A stretch of 64,000 bases of DNA from an uncultured Prevotellaceae bacterium (lineage in GTDB: Bacteria > Bacteroidota > Bacteroidia > Bacteroidales > Muribaculaceae), in NCBI GenBank assembly GCA_947306175.1, contig CAMZFV010000008.1:20932-84931 (forward strand). Direction: 5' to 3'. The notes under the pieces are model-generated. The model saw only the letters and a list, made by a program, of their open reading frames with translations, searched no databases and was not told the DNA's origin. The translations under genes and the position numbers were made by a program. Numbering within the stretch: position 1 is the stretch's first letter; each line of letters opens with the position of its first letter. Below, one piece after another: positions 17,058 through 25,923 of the stretch.

Positions 17058-17546
17058 ATGAAGAAGATTTTGACTTTAGTGTGTGCTATGATGATGGGCT
17101 TTGGCTTTGCCAATGCACAGGTTCATCAGGGTGAGACCGCCGTTGGCGTCAACCTGGTCTATGGTAGCGAAATCGAGAACTTGGGCGTTGGAGCCCGCTT
17201 CCAGTATGGTGTACTCGACCAGTTGCGTGCAGAGGTAGGCTTCAACTACTTCTTTGAGAAAAACCATATGTCATGGTGGGATGTGAATATCAACGCTCAC
17301 TACCTCTTGGGACTGTGGAACGACAAATTGTTCATCTACCCCCTGGCAGGCATCAACTACACAATGGTGGACTTCAAGGGCGAACTCAATAACTTGGGCG
17401 AGGAGAACCACGTCGGACTGAATCTGGGTGCCGGTGTCGAATATGAGCTGGACGAACACTTCGGCGTGAACTTTGAGTACCGCCACACCATTATCCGCAA
17501 GGTGGATCAAGGTGTTTTCGGTCTGGGCATCAACTACAAGTTCTAA
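17058..17546 (+). CDS. Small outer-membrane beta-barrel protein
   Basis: 162 residues. A signal peptide (MKKILTLVCAMMMGFGFANAQ) is followed by alternating-residue strands rich in aromatic and Gly residues (VGARFQYGVLDQLRAEVGFNYF, WDVNINAHYLLG, HVGLNLGAGVEYELDEHFGVNFEYRHT). It ends GLGINYKF, with the terminal Phe typical of BAM substrates. Eight strands would fit the length. It resembles the OmpA-N/porin-like family of Bacteroidota. Ligand unknown. Confidence 0.85.
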   Translation: MKKILTLVCAMMMGFGFANAQVHQGETAVGVNLVYGSEIENLGVGARFQYGVLDQLRAEVGFNYFFEKNHMSWWDVNINAHYLLGLWNDKLFIYPLAGINYTMVDFKGELNNLGEENHVGLNLGAGVEYELDEHFGVNFEYRHTIIRKVDQGVFGLGINYKF

Positions 17547-17573
17547 CCCAACCGCCTAATTACACAAACAAAA

Positions 17574-17608
17574 ACAGGACCGATCCAGCAGGGTCGGTCC
17601 TGTTTTTT
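17574..17608. terminator. Terminator between convergent genes
   Basis: 10-bp perfect stem ACAGGACCGA / TCGGTCCTGT (17574-17583, 17594-17603) followed by TTTTT. A run of A before the stem gives T on the other strand, so it may also serve the convergent DUF4836 gene. Confidence 0.88.
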
Positions 17609-17629
17609 GTATCCTAACCGTCTAACCCA

Positions 17630-19165
17630 TCAATACATGGGTTGTAGTTTATCGATGGCACCAGTCATGAACGATGACACGCCACCGTCATCATCGCCGT
17701 CCTCGTTTCCAAACGAATCACCCGTCTTGATAGAGCACAACGACCTCAGCAGCTCCAGCGTGGCGTTTCCCTTAGGCTCACTCGTGTAGAAGTGTCCCTT
17801 TCCGTTAAAGATATCTTCCAGGCCGAAGTCAAAATAACCATTCACACTGTCATTGTGTGTCTGTGCAAATACCCCGATCAACGCACTATCAAAGAAATCA
17901 CGCACAGACTTCATCTCGTAGGCATAGCCCTCGGTCTGTTCATAGTCCAGCATCTTGAAGTAGAGGATGCCGTCGATGACACCAATGCGAATCATCTTGT
18001 TGTCATACTGGTAAATATATTCCCCCTCATACAACTCGGGAGCCTGACCCATCGAATTGGCAAACGTGCTGATTTGTTTCACCACTCCATCAGGATTGTT
18101 TGAGCGTGTAGCAATCACCACGTTCCACTCACCCTCCAAGTGGGGGTCACGTGCTAGACCTATCGTGAAAGGCCCGTCAACAGTCGCCAAGATGCTCGCC
18201 AGATCAATTCGACCGATATAAGGCAACTTGCCAAACATTCCCAACAATTGCTGGATTTGCTTGAGTTTGATAAAGCTGTCTCCCTTGACACACATCGTGA
18301 AGATATAGTCCATCGAGTTGGGGATAGCTTTCAGCACCTCATCGCTTGGCTTAGCCAGCACCGAATTCAACAACTGCGCATATTCACTATTGTCGGCAGC
18401 ATGGATCTTGGTATTCATTTCCACACCGTCGTCTTCAATGTCGATGGCACAGGTCACCGCGTCGATGTCACTCTCGGTAAAAATGCCAATCAGCGGCATC
18501 TTTTGTGACAGTTCACGGTAAACCTCGCTCTTGTTGAGAATGGCCTTCAGACCCTTGCCTTGCATCCACGCATTAATCTCGGCATCATGGTTGTGCAGCA
18601 CCTCCTTGACATCCTTGTTCTCGGTTATGCTTGTGGCGGTCATGCTCAGAATGCCCTTGGCCGCCTTAGCGGCACGTGAGATTTCCATCGCCTTGTTGAC
18701 TGTTCCAATCAAGAGAACCTTGCCATCAACCACATACAGGTTGTCACCGACGTACATGCAATCCAGCCCTTCGACTTTCTCAAAGTCTCCGCCCACTCTG
18801 ATTGACAATGTCTTGCGGGCCTTATCGGGATCGGTGAGCATAGCGAGCACCACACGACCAAACGTCTTGGTAGTGAAAAAGGCGTAAGCCTTATTATCCA
18901 CGTCAAGGCCCATTTGGGGCAAGTCACTCAGCATAACGCATAACGGTGAAGTATCGTTGTTATCAACCACTTCCCGCAACGAGGGCGGGATGACAATGCG
19001 GTCATCGTCCAGCATTCCAGCATTCTTGAGGATGCGGGGCACATCAATACTTACCACGCCGGTAGCGTCGGCAGGAACCATCTTCTCCAGGTTGTCACCT
19101 GTACAGCCCGTCAGCAACGACAGCAGCAGAGCGACAGCCAAATATTTCATCCATTTCATCATCAT
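17630..19165 (-). CDS. DUF4836 family lipoprotein
   Basis: 511 residues. The signal peptide ends in a lipobox (LLTGC, Cys21), so this is a lipoprotein. The DUF4836 pattern is clear: MVPADATGVVSIDVPRILKNAG after the Cys, a central LYVVDGKVLLIGTVNKAM, and repeated low-identity beta/alpha units to the C-terminus. The family is widespread in Bacteroidales envelopes and has no known function. The starts at 19165 or five codons later are equally possible. The promoter is at 19223-19253. Confidence 0.85.
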   Translation of the reverse strand: MMMKWMKYLAVALLLSLLTGCTGDNLEKMVPADATGVVSIDVPRILKNAGMLDDDRIVIPPSLREVVDNNDTSPLCVMLSDLPQMGLDVDNKAYAFFTTKTFGRVVLAMLTDPDKARKTLSIRVGGDFEKVEGLDCMYVGDNLYVVDGKVLLIGTVNKAMEISRAAKAAKGILSMTATSITENKDVKEVLHNHDAEINAWMQGKGLKAILNKSEVYRELSQKMPLIGIFTESDIDAVTCAIDIEDDGVEMNTKIHAADNSEYAQLLNSVLAKPSDEVLKAIPNSMDYIFTMCVKGDSFIKLKQIQQLLGMFGKLPYIGRIDLASILATVDGPFTIGLARDPHLEGEWNVVIATRSNNPDGVVKQISTFANSMGQAPELYEGEYIYQYDNKMIRIGVIDGILYFKMLDYEQTEGYAYEMKSVRDFFDSALIGVFAQTHNDSVNGYFDFGLEDIFNGKGHFYTSEPKGNATLELLRSLCSIKTGDSFGNEDGDDDGGVSSFMTGAIDKLQPMY

Positions 19166-19529
19166 GGACCTCGATTGTTAAACAGTTATGCACTAATGGC
19201 CTTATACCACTAATTTAAAGCGCAAATTTACGACAAGTTTAGCACATATCAACTAACTTTGCGCAAAGTATTCCTGAATACTGCCATTTAATATCCAAAA
19301 ACATCTTCAAAAGCAGGATACAGCATAAGCACAAAACAGTTATCGCCCGATTAGAATTACTGTCACTCAGCCCCTAAACAACTGGATTTAGTAGAATTTA
19401 TAATAATTAACTAAAGAATACCCACTATTTCAAAAAATAGTATTAAATTTGAACATCAAAACCATTGAAACAAGTAAAACCTAAACAGGAGCCGTTGAAA
19501 GCACCTGGAAAACAACTGAAAAAACGAAT
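19166..19529. other. Gene-free stretch
   Basis: 364 bp, AT-rich. It holds the minus-strand DUF4836 promoter and, overlapping its -33 end, a plus-strand TAACTTTG (19254-19261) without a clear -33. A TAAATTTG box at 19444-19451 could drive the 79-residue gene at 19530. Confidence 0.5.
19223..19253 (-). promoter_or_regulatory. Promoter of the DUF4836 gene
   Basis: On the minus strand, -33 GTTG (19253-19250), 19 bp, -7 TAAATTTG (19230-19223). Confidence 0.75.
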
Positions 19530-19769
19530 ATGAACGATATTTCTGAAATACTGCGTGAACTCCTGGACCGCTATAGTAATACACCCGAAATCGACCAGGA
19601 ATTTGAGAGGATGCGTCGCGAGATTGAGGGCTTTGAGGAAGAATATGCCGTCTGGTGTGAAGAGAACGGCTATAACGTCAAGGACGGATACCGTGATTTC
19701 ATCAATGAGATTGTCGAGTCGCAAGACTCCTTTTGGGACAATTATCAAGAATTCGGCAACAATATTTAA
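19530..19769 (+). CDS. Small acidic protein of unknown function
   Basis: 79 residues, strongly acidic (about 23 Asp/Glu), all-helical by composition: NDISEILRELLDRYSN, EFERMRREIEGFEEEYAVW, FINEIVESQDSFWDNYQEF. No motif recognised. It ends 88 bp before aguA on the same strand. Even codon use and the absence of a better frame support coding, but the call rests on composition alone. Confidence 0.5.
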   Translation: MNDISEILRELLDRYSNTPEIDQEFERMRREIEGFEEEYAVWCEENGYNVKDGYRDFINEIVESQDSFWDNYQEFGNNI

Positions 19770-19857
19770 TACTGATTGACCCGTCTTCTACGCGTGGAAC
19801 GCATGGCGTTCTATGAAATGAAGGCGCTCTCCATTAAAGAAAATACAACCGCTATAG

Positions 19858-20910
19858 ATGCATCCATCTAAAAGAAACCGCAGCTTTGCTGCCGAATGGG
19901 ACTGTCAGGACGGCATTCTCATTGCATGGCCACACGCCGGCACCGACTGGGCTTACATGCTCGACGAGGTGACGGCTTGTTATGTGGAGATTGCCAGAGC
20001 CATCCTAGACGATGATGATGAAAGACTGGTCATTGTGGCACCCGACGCCGATGATGTCCATTCGGCATTGGGACCAAATGTTGATTGGCGACGCATCGAT
20101 ATCGTGGAATTACCAACCAATGACACCTGGGTACGCGACTACGGCCCCATCACGGTATTCCAGGACGGCCACATGGCATTTGCCGACTTCACCTTCAACG
20201 CGTGGGGTATGAAGTTCGCAGCCGACTGTGACAACCTTGTCACCGAACGGCTTGGCAAGCAAGGTCTGTGGCACTTGCCACTCATCAACTGCCGTGACAT
20301 GGTCCTTGAGGGTGGATCTATCGAAACCGACGGTAACGGTACAGTACTCACTACCACTAGCTGCCTTACAGCTCCCAACCGCAATGACGCTATGACTCGC
20401 GAGGATCTGGAACGCGAGTTGCTCGATCGGCTGGGATGTGTGAAAATGCTGTGGCTCGACCATGGTGCACTTGCCGGTGACGACACTGACGGTCACATCG
20501 ACACGCTGGCTCGCTTTGCACCTGGCGGAATCATCATTTATAACGGGTGCGACGACCCCGACGATGAACACTTTGACTCCATGATGAAGATGGAAAAGGA
20601 ACTCAAGGAGTTGACTGAGGCCGATGGTAACCATTATCACTTGATCAAACTGCCCTTGCCCGATGCCATCTATGATGAGATTTCACGACTGCCCGCCACC
20701 TACGCCAACTTTCTGGTGACCAATCATCAGGTGTTGGTGCCCGTTTATGGTCAACCTGAGAACGATCTCAGGGCCTGTGAACTTATCGGACAGGCTTTCC
20801 CTGGACGCAAGATCACAGGCATCGACTGCCGCCCGCTCATCTGCCAGCACGGCTCCCTCCACTGCGCCACCATGCAACTTCCCAAAGGTTCACTAGTCAC
20901 TAACCACTAA
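19858..20910 (+). CDS. aguA: Agmatine deiminase
   Basis: 350 residues, a cytoplasmic guanidino-group hydrolase of the PPAD fold: agmatine to N-carbamoylputrescine plus ammonia. Motifs are NDTWVRDYGPI (about 89-99), FNAWGMKF, LEGGSIETDG, DGHIDTLARF (His and Asp of the active site) and the C-terminal catalytic Cys336 in GSLHCATMQL. It is followed after 12 bp by aguB, which takes the product further. The start MHPSKRNRSFAAEW places the conserved AEW at the usual position. Confidence 0.95.
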   Translation: MHPSKRNRSFAAEWDCQDGILIAWPHAGTDWAYMLDEVTACYVEIARAILDDDDERLVIVAPDADDVHSALGPNVDWRRIDIVELPTNDTWVRDYGPITVFQDGHMAFADFTFNAWGMKFAADCDNLVTERLGKQGLWHLPLINCRDMVLEGGSIETDGNGTVLTTTSCLTAPNRNDAMTREDLERELLDRLGCVKMLWLDHGALAGDDTDGHIDTLARFAPGGIIIYNGCDDPDDEHFDSMMKMEKELKELTEADGNHYHLIKLPLPDAIYDEISRLPATYANFLVTNHQVLVPVYGQPENDLRACELIGQAFPGRKITGIDCRPLICQHGSLHCATMQLPKGSLVTNH

Positions 20911-20922
20911 TCACAAAGTTTT

Positions 20923-21798
20923 ATGAAAGTCGGAATCATACAACAACACAATAGCGCTGACGTTGCCGCCAACCGCCAGTCGCTCATCGCAAAAATCAAG
21001 AAATTGGCCTCAATGGGGGCTCAGCTCGTCGTGTTGCCCGAACTGCACGACTCACTCTACTTCTGCCAAGTGGAGAGCGTGGACAACTTTGACCTTGCCG
21101 TGGACATTCCCGGCGATGTGACCAGGGAATATGCCGCCGTGGCGCGTGAGTGCGGCATCGTCCTGGTGACCTCATTGTTCGAGAAACGGTCAACGGGCCT
21201 GTACCACAACACGGCGGTGGTATTTGACACCGACGGCAGTGTGGCTGGCCAATACCGCAAGATGCACATCCCCGACGACCCTGCCTATTACGAGAAATTC
21301 TATTTCACTCCCGGCGATCAGGGGTTTATCCCTATCGATACGTCACTAGGACGGCTGGGTGTGATGGTGTGCTGGGACCAGTGGTACCCCGAGGGTGCCC
21401 GCCTGATGGCGATGCGTGGAGCCCAAATGCTCATCTACCCCACCGCTATCGGCTATGAGAGCAGCGACACTCCCGACGAGCAGGAACGCCAACGCGAGGC
21501 TTGGACCACTGTCCAGCGGGGCCATGCCGTGGCTAACGGCCTGCCCGTCATCACCGTCAACCGTATGGGATATGAGCCCGACCCGTCAGGACAGACCAAT
21601 GGCATCCAGTTCTGGGGCAGCAGTTTTATCGCTGGCCCGCAGGGAGAACTCATCTACCGCGCCCCCAATGACAGTGAGGACCTCCAAGTCATCGAGATTG
21701 ATATGGAACGCAGCGAACAGGTGCGCCGCTGGTGGCCCTTCCTGCGCGACCGCCGCATCGAGTGCTACGGCGACCTCGACAAGCGCTTCCTCGACTAA
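20923..21798 (+). CDS. aguB: N-carbamoylputrescine amidase
   Basis: 291 residues, nitrilase superfamily, with the triad Glu40 (VVLPELHD), Lys113 (YRKMHIPDD) and Cys150 (VMVCWDQWYPEGAR). It hydrolyses N-carbamoylputrescine to putrescine, CO2 and ammonia. Together with aguA, 12 bp upstream, it completes the arginine-decarboxylation route to putrescine. The decarboxylase itself is not in the window. Length and motif spacing are typical. Confidence 0.95.
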   Translation: MKVGIIQQHNSADVAANRQSLIAKIKKLASMGAQLVVLPELHDSLYFCQVESVDNFDLAVDIPGDVTREYAAVARECGIVLVTSLFEKRSTGLYHNTAVVFDTDGSVAGQYRKMHIPDDPAYYEKFYFTPGDQGFIPIDTSLGRLGVMVCWDQWYPEGARLMAMRGAQMLIYPTAIGYESSDTPDEQERQREAWTTVQRGHAVANGLPVITVNRMGYEPDPSGQTNGIQFWGSSFIAGPQGELIYRAPNDSEDLQVIEIDMERSEQVRRWWPFLRDRRIECYGDLDKRFLD

Positions 21799-21810
21799 TA
21801 CCGATAAATT

Positions 21811-21835
21811 AAACTACGAATTACGCTAATTTTGC
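21811..21835 (+). repeat. 25-bp dispersed repeat, copy 1
   Basis: AAACTACGAATTACGCTAAT followed by TTTGC, identical to 22124-22148. Confidence 0.85.
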
Positions 21836-21932
21836 ATCCGCGCTCCTTCTTTCAAACAACAAATACAACTTCATTGACTAATGGGGACAACTTGTTTTAG
21901 TCGTCTGCAACTGTCAAAAGGCAATGAGATGG

Positions 21933-22062
21933 TTTTGTACCTATTTTTGCAAACTATTGATTTTCAGCGTTTGTTTTGTTTGGCGCAAAACAAAAGGGGT
22001 GGTGCGGGATCTTTAAAGAATCTTAAAAGCATGTCAAGGACCTCCATTGCAAAGGTACAAAA
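21933..22062. repeat. Segment with terminal inverted repeats (MITE-like)
   Basis: Left end TTTTGTACCT-AT-TTTTGCAA (21933-21952), right end TTGCAAAGGTACAAAA (22047-22062): inverted repeats of about 16 bp with a 2-4 bp interruption. Each end carries an inward-facing -7-like box. There is no reading frame of note. A non-autonomous element or its remnant is possible. Confidence 0.4.
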
Positions 22063-22123
22063 CACTGATACGGTTACACCATGACAAAAAGTATTATTTA
22101 GGCGTTAGGTGCACACCTTATTA

Positions 22124-22187
22124 AAACTACGAATTACGCTAATTTTGCGAATAGATGACTTCGCTCAATTAGCGTAATTCGTAGTTT
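22124..22187. repeat. 25-bp repeat copy 2 with inverted copy: perfect hairpin
   Basis: 22124-22148 repeats 21811-21835. 22167-22187 is the exact reverse complement of its first 21 bases, giving a 21-bp stem with a 22-base loop just downstream of the LEA-like gene (stop at 22204). It could act as a terminator or mRNA stabiliser. Confidence 0.8.
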
Positions 22188-22203
22188 CTATAGGGGTATA
22201 ACG

Positions 22204-22836
22204 TTAGGCTTGGCCTTCTTTATCCTTTGAACCGCCAAAGACGTTTTTCAGGAAATCTTGAACCTTGTCCATCACGCCCTCGGCAGCCTTGCCGGCATCA
22301 TCGAGCGCGTCTTTAGCCTTGTCAATCACACTCTCCTCGCCCTCCTTGGGTTCGAAGGCTTCCTTGGCTTTCTGCGACAAATCCTGAGCTACTTCGGTAG
22401 CGGCGGCAGTGCCTTGCTCCACAAAGTCCTTGGCCTTGTCCATCATCTCACCTGCAGCGGTAGCGCCCTCATCAAACATTTCTTTGGCCTTATCCAGCAG
22501 GCTGGGCTCGCCCTCCTTGGTCTCAAACATTTCCTTGGCTTTCTCCAGGAAGTCCTGGCTCATCTCACCAGCAGCGGTTGTGCCCTTATCCAGCATTTCC
22601 TTGAGCTGGTCAAGCACGCCGGGCTCACCTTCCTTGCCATCGAATATCTCCTTGGCCTTTTCAAAGATGCTGGGGTCACCCTCCTTGCCCTCAAACATGC
22701 CTTTGAGTTTATCGAACACTCCAGCACTGTCGTTAGCAGCATCGCCGAGCATATTCTTCAACTCGTCAAAGATGTTATCAGTCTCGTTCTTCACTTCGTT
22801 AGCAGCCTGTTCGGCATTTTTCATTTCCTCTTCCAT
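22204..22836 (-). CDS. LEA-like amphipathic helical repeat protein
   Basis: 210 residues built from imperfect repeats of a Lys/Glu/Asp/Ala-rich amphipathic helix. Units such as DKAKEMF, EKAKEIFDGKEGEP, EKAKEMFETKEGEP, DKLKGMFEGKEGDP and AKEAFEPKEGEE are joined by GTTAAGEM-type linkers. There is no signal peptide, Cys or Trp, and the protein is very hydrophilic. This resembles group 3 LEA or apolipoprotein-type sequences that fold on membranes or on drying. Coiled-coil scaffolding is the alternative. The promoter is at 22907-22937. It is monocistronic, with a perfect hairpin at its 3' end. Confidence 0.75.
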   Translation of the reverse strand: MEEEMKNAEQAANEVKNETDNIFDELKNMLGDAANDSAGVFDKLKGMFEGKEGDPSIFEKAKEIFDGKEGEPGVLDQLKEMLDKGTTAAGEMSQDFLEKAKEMFETKEGEPSLLDKAKEMFDEGATAAGEMMDKAKDFVEQGTAAATEVAQDLSQKAKEAFEPKEGEESVIDKAKDALDDAGKAAEGVMDKVQDFLKNVFGGSKDKEGQA

Positions 22837-22906
22837 GATTATCCTGTATTACGGTTGTTTTCACTCGCCTACTTCCTTTCAAGCGTTTCGGCTTTCTCTA
22901 TGCCCC

Positions 22907-22937
22907 CAAAGTTACACATTATTTATTAAACCGCAAC
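22907..22937 (-). promoter_or_regulatory. Promoter of the LEA-like gene
   Basis: On the minus strand, -33 GTTG (22937-22934), 19 bp, -7 TAACTTTG (22914-22907). Confidence 0.75.
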
Positions 22938-22996
22938 AATTTTGACCAACAAAAACCAAACAATTTGAAGAAATATTTAAGATATGGTATTAATCT

Positions 22997-23028
22997 ATTG
23001 CATTTCATCCAATATTATCTTAAATTTG
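22997..23028 (+). promoter_or_regulatory. Promoter of the BspA-like gene
   Basis: -33 ATTG (22997-23000), 20 bp, -7 TAAATTTG (23021-23028), with a short leader to 23065. Confidence 0.75.
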
Positions 23029-23064
23029 CAACTTTCAAACAACTAACCATTTAATGATGATAAT

Positions 23065-25230
23065 ATGATTACCTTAAAAAAACTATTGCTGACATTATTA
23101 CTTGTCAGCACAGCATTTTCAATCCATGCGGAATACTTTACTTGCCAAGTGGACAGTTTCTTCTACGAAGTATATGATGGCGAAGCCTTCATGATTCAAG
23201 GAGACATCAAGTACCATGGTCATGTAGTTGTTCCCAGTAGCATTACCTACAACGACCGAACCTATCCGGTAACCATCATCGGGTCTTCGGCTTTTGCCGA
23301 CTGTGACAGCATGAACAGCATCGAGATTCCCAACTCAATTTACATCATCCAGGTGAGGGCTTTTGAGAACTGTACGGGTCTGACAAGCATCACCATCCCC
23401 AGTTCAGTCACCTACGTGTATAATTACGTATTCCGTGGTTGTACTAACTTGAAAAACGTGTACCTGCCAAACACGATCACCGGCATCGGCACGTCTTCGT
23501 TTTCAGGTTGCAGCAGTCTGAAGAAAATCACGATTCCCAATTCTGTCACCCGTATCAGTGATGATGCTTTTGAAGAATGCACCAGCCTAACCGATGTGAA
23601 TCTTCCCAATACCATCACCTACCTCGGTAGCGGAGCATTCGAAGGCTGCTCTAGTCTTAAAGAAATTACAATCCCCGAAAAAATCAAGACGATTAGGCAC
23701 TTCACGTTCTATGATACTCCCAGTTTAGAGACTGTTCACCTTCCTGATTCACTCACCACTATTGAGCAATATGCATTCTATTGGTCTGGCTTACACTCCA
23801 TTGATCTGCCTAACACGCTCGAGGTGATTCGTGCACAAGCTTTTTCAAGTTGCAACAATTTGCAAAGTATCGTGATTCCCAATTCTGTGACAACAATAGA
23901 GGAAAGAGCGTTTGCCTATTGTACCGAGTTGAGAGAAATCAATTTATCGCCATCCATGACCAGGACCAGCGCGGCATTATTTGACGGATGCGATAATCTT
24001 AGCACTGTATTGATTCCCGAAGGTCTTGACACCATTGGCCAATACACGTTTACTCGGGCGGGTATCACCACGCTTAACATTCCATCTTCGGTAACAACCA
24101 TTGAGAAAAGCGCTTTCTACGATTGTAACAAGTTACTTAGCATTACAATCCCAAACACGGTTACAAGCATAGGAGAAGAGCTGTTTAACGAATGTGACAC
24201 CCTTGCCAGCGTCACATTGCCCGAGTCGCTCACAACTATTCCTAAGGGAACTTTCAGATTGTGTCGCAATCTGCTTTCGGTGAACCTCAACAACAATATC
24301 ACAGAAATTTGCGATGAAGCTTTCCTCCATTGCGATACGCTACCCTATTTAGACCTCCCCACTTCACTCAAGACCATCGGCAGGAGTGCTTTTTATCATT
24401 GCCGCAAGCTGGATGGCATAGTACTCCCTGACGGTTTGGACTCTATTGGAATCGAAGCATTCTTACTCTCAGGTCTCACCGATATCACATTGCCTGAGTC
24501 AATTACCTACATTGGCGGTAGCGCCTTCTCCAACTGTTTGGAACTGAAGAACATCAACATACAAAGTGCTGTCGCAGAATTACCCTCCAGTATGTGCTTC
24601 TGGTGTCCAAAACTGAAGAGCGTGACTTTGCCTAGCACCCTCAAGGTGATTGGCACAAGTGCTTTCAGTAACTGCTCGTTATCCCAACTCGAGATACCCA
24701 ATTCTGTTGAGATTATCAAGGGGGGAGCTTTCAGCGAATGCCGTGGCCTGAGATCCGTAACTATCCCTAATTCGGTGACCGAAATCGGCAGCAGGGCTTT
24801 TTATGGCATTCCCGGCCTCCAGAGAGTTACAATTGGCACATCTGTGGACTCGATTGGTGAAAAAGCTTTTATGAATTGTACTTACCTCTATAATGTAACC
24901 TGCCTAGCCGATGTGCCTCCCGTAATGGCCAACGAGAACTGTTTTACTTCCTATAGTAATGCCAACCTCTATGTGTCAGCAGCTTCACTCGAGAGCTATC
25001 AGACAACTGACTGGTGGCAAAACTTCTCCAACATTGCACCCCTCGTTCCTCGAGACGTCAATGGAGACGGTGTTGTCAACGTCAGTGATGTCACGATGCT
25101 GATAGACTTCCTGTTGTCTCCTAATTCAGATAGGCCATTCGTCGAAATTAATGCCGATATCAACAATGATGGCAATATCTCTGTCAGCGATGTCAGCGAC
25201 CTTATTGACATCATCCTGAGTTCCAATTGA
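23065..25230 (+). CDS. BspA-type leucine-rich repeat surface protein with C-terminal dockerin-like domain
   Basis: 721 residues. A signal peptide (ITLKKLLLTLLLVSTAFSIHA) is followed by about 24 LRR_5 units of about 23 residues from about 65 to 620 (pattern ITIPNSVTRISDDAFEECTSL). A link region at about 620-660 follows (TCLADVPPVMANENCFTSY, typical of BspA tails). The protein ends in two Ca-binding dockerin-like loops, DVNGDGVVNVSDVTMLIDFL and DINNDGNISVSDVSDLIDII. The family mediates adhesion in oral and gut Bacteroidales. The dockerin-like end is shared with three other proteins in this window. Confidence 0.92.
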   Translation: MITLKKLLLTLLLVSTAFSIHAEYFTCQVDSFFYEVYDGEAFMIQGDIKYHGHVVVPSSITYNDRTYPVTIIGSSAFADCDSMNSIEIPNSIYIIQVRAFENCTGLTSITIPSSVTYVYNYVFRGCTNLKNVYLPNTITGIGTSSFSGCSSLKKITIPNSVTRISDDAFEECTSLTDVNLPNTITYLGSGAFEGCSSLKEITIPEKIKTIRHFTFYDTPSLETVHLPDSLTTIEQYAFYWSGLHSIDLPNTLEVIRAQAFSSCNNLQSIVIPNSVTTIEERAFAYCTELREINLSPSMTRTSAALFDGCDNLSTVLIPEGLDTIGQYTFTRAGITTLNIPSSVTTIEKSAFYDCNKLLSITIPNTVTSIGEELFNECDTLASVTLPESLTTIPKGTFRLCRNLLSVNLNNNITEICDEAFLHCDTLPYLDLPTSLKTIGRSAFYHCRKLDGIVLPDGLDSIGIEAFLLSGLTDITLPESITYIGGSAFSNCLELKNINIQSAVAELPSSMCFWCPKLKSVTLPSTLKVIGTSAFSNCSLSQLEIPNSVEIIKGGAFSECRGLRSVTIPNSVTEIGSRAFYGIPGLQRVTIGTSVDSIGEKAFMNCTYLYNVTCLADVPPVMANENCFTSYSNANLYVSAASLESYQTTDWWQNFSNIAPLVPRDVNGDGVVNVSDVTMLIDFLLSPNSDRPFVEINADINNDGNISVSDVSDLIDIILSSN

Positions 25231-25300
25231 CGCAAGATGCTCTCATCAGGGCACAATCCGTCTAAAGATCATCGTCCTAAGGACTATACATAACAAAACA

Positions 25301-25331
25301 GAACCGAGGCAACACGATGTTGTCTCGGTTC
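25301..25331 (-). terminator. Terminator of rplS
   Basis: Stem GAACCGAG(GCAACA) / (TGTTG)TCTCGGTTC with a 5-base loop. On the minus strand it is followed by TGTTTTGTT. It also lies 70 bp after the BspA-like stop and could serve both strands. Confidence 0.7.
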
Positions 25332-25364
25332 TTCATGACGTTTTATCTAAAGATGGGCGGAAAT

Positions 25365-25730
25365 TTATGCCTCGTCCTTCTTGATAATACGGCGCTCCTT
25401 GATGCGAGCCTTCTTACCGGTGAGACCACGCAGGTAATACAGCTTAGCGCGACGCACCTTACCATGCTTGTTGATGGTGATGCTGTCGATAAACGGAGAC
25501 TCGAGCGGGAAAATACGCTCAACACCGATGTTGTCACTGATCTTGCGAACGGTGAAACGCTTCTTCTCACCCTCGCCAGTGATCTTAATCACCACACCAC
25601 GGTACTGCTGGATACGCTCCTTGTTACCCTCCTTGATGCGGTATGCTACCGTGATTGTGTCACCCGGGAAAAACTGCGGGTGCTGCTTGTTTGTAGCAAA
25701 TGCTTGTTCTGCAACTTTAATCAAGTCCAT
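25365..25730 (-). CDS. rplS: 50S ribosomal protein L19
   Basis: 121 residues. [57 protein letters not shown] and [27 protein letters not shown] cover the L19 family from end to end. Length is typical for the phylum. It is transcribed alone from a promoter at 25817-25847, with a leader of about 80 nt. Confidence 0.97.
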   Translation of the reverse strand: MDLIKVAEQAFATNKQHPQFFPGDTITVAYRIKEGNKERIQQYRGVVIKITGEGEKKRFTVRKISDNIGVERIFPLESPFIDSITINKHGKVRRAKLYYLRGLTGKKARIKERRIIKKDEA

Positions 25731-25816
25731 TGTTTATACATTTAATCCGTTAATAATCACTTCGCAATATACACAAGCCACTCTTTTTTTCTTGTCAGAG
25801 ATTACGAAAAGCGGGG

Positions 25817-25847
25817 CAAAGGTACTACAATAAATTGAATTGGCAAT
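25817..25847 (-). promoter_or_regulatory. Promoter of rplS
   Basis: On the minus strand, -33 ATTG (25847-25844), 19 bp, -7 TACCTTTG (25824-25817). Confidence 0.75.
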
Positions 25848-25923
25848 GAAAAATCGTCTGATTTTTATCTAATTTGGGAATTGTATCGTTGAATGGTGGG
25901 ATAAAAGGCTGGCCAACAGACAA

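Larger units (their letters stand above)
21799..22203. other. Repeat-rich gene-free stretch
   Basis: 405 bp with two direct and one inverted copy of a 25-bp sequence, and between them a 130-bp segment with inverted ends. A 67-codon open frame (21881-22084) lies across it but has no protein-like features. It looks like a patchwork of small repetitive elements. Confidence 0.6.

Noticed and set aside
21881..22084. 67-codon plus-strand open frame
   Set aside because: Runs through the repeat-rich gap and the inverted-end segment, with no protein-like pattern. At most a remnant.
25741..25816. Ribosomal-protein autoregulatory leader of rplS
   Set aside because: The leader is about 80 nt, but I could not find a convincing structure mimicking an rRNA site.
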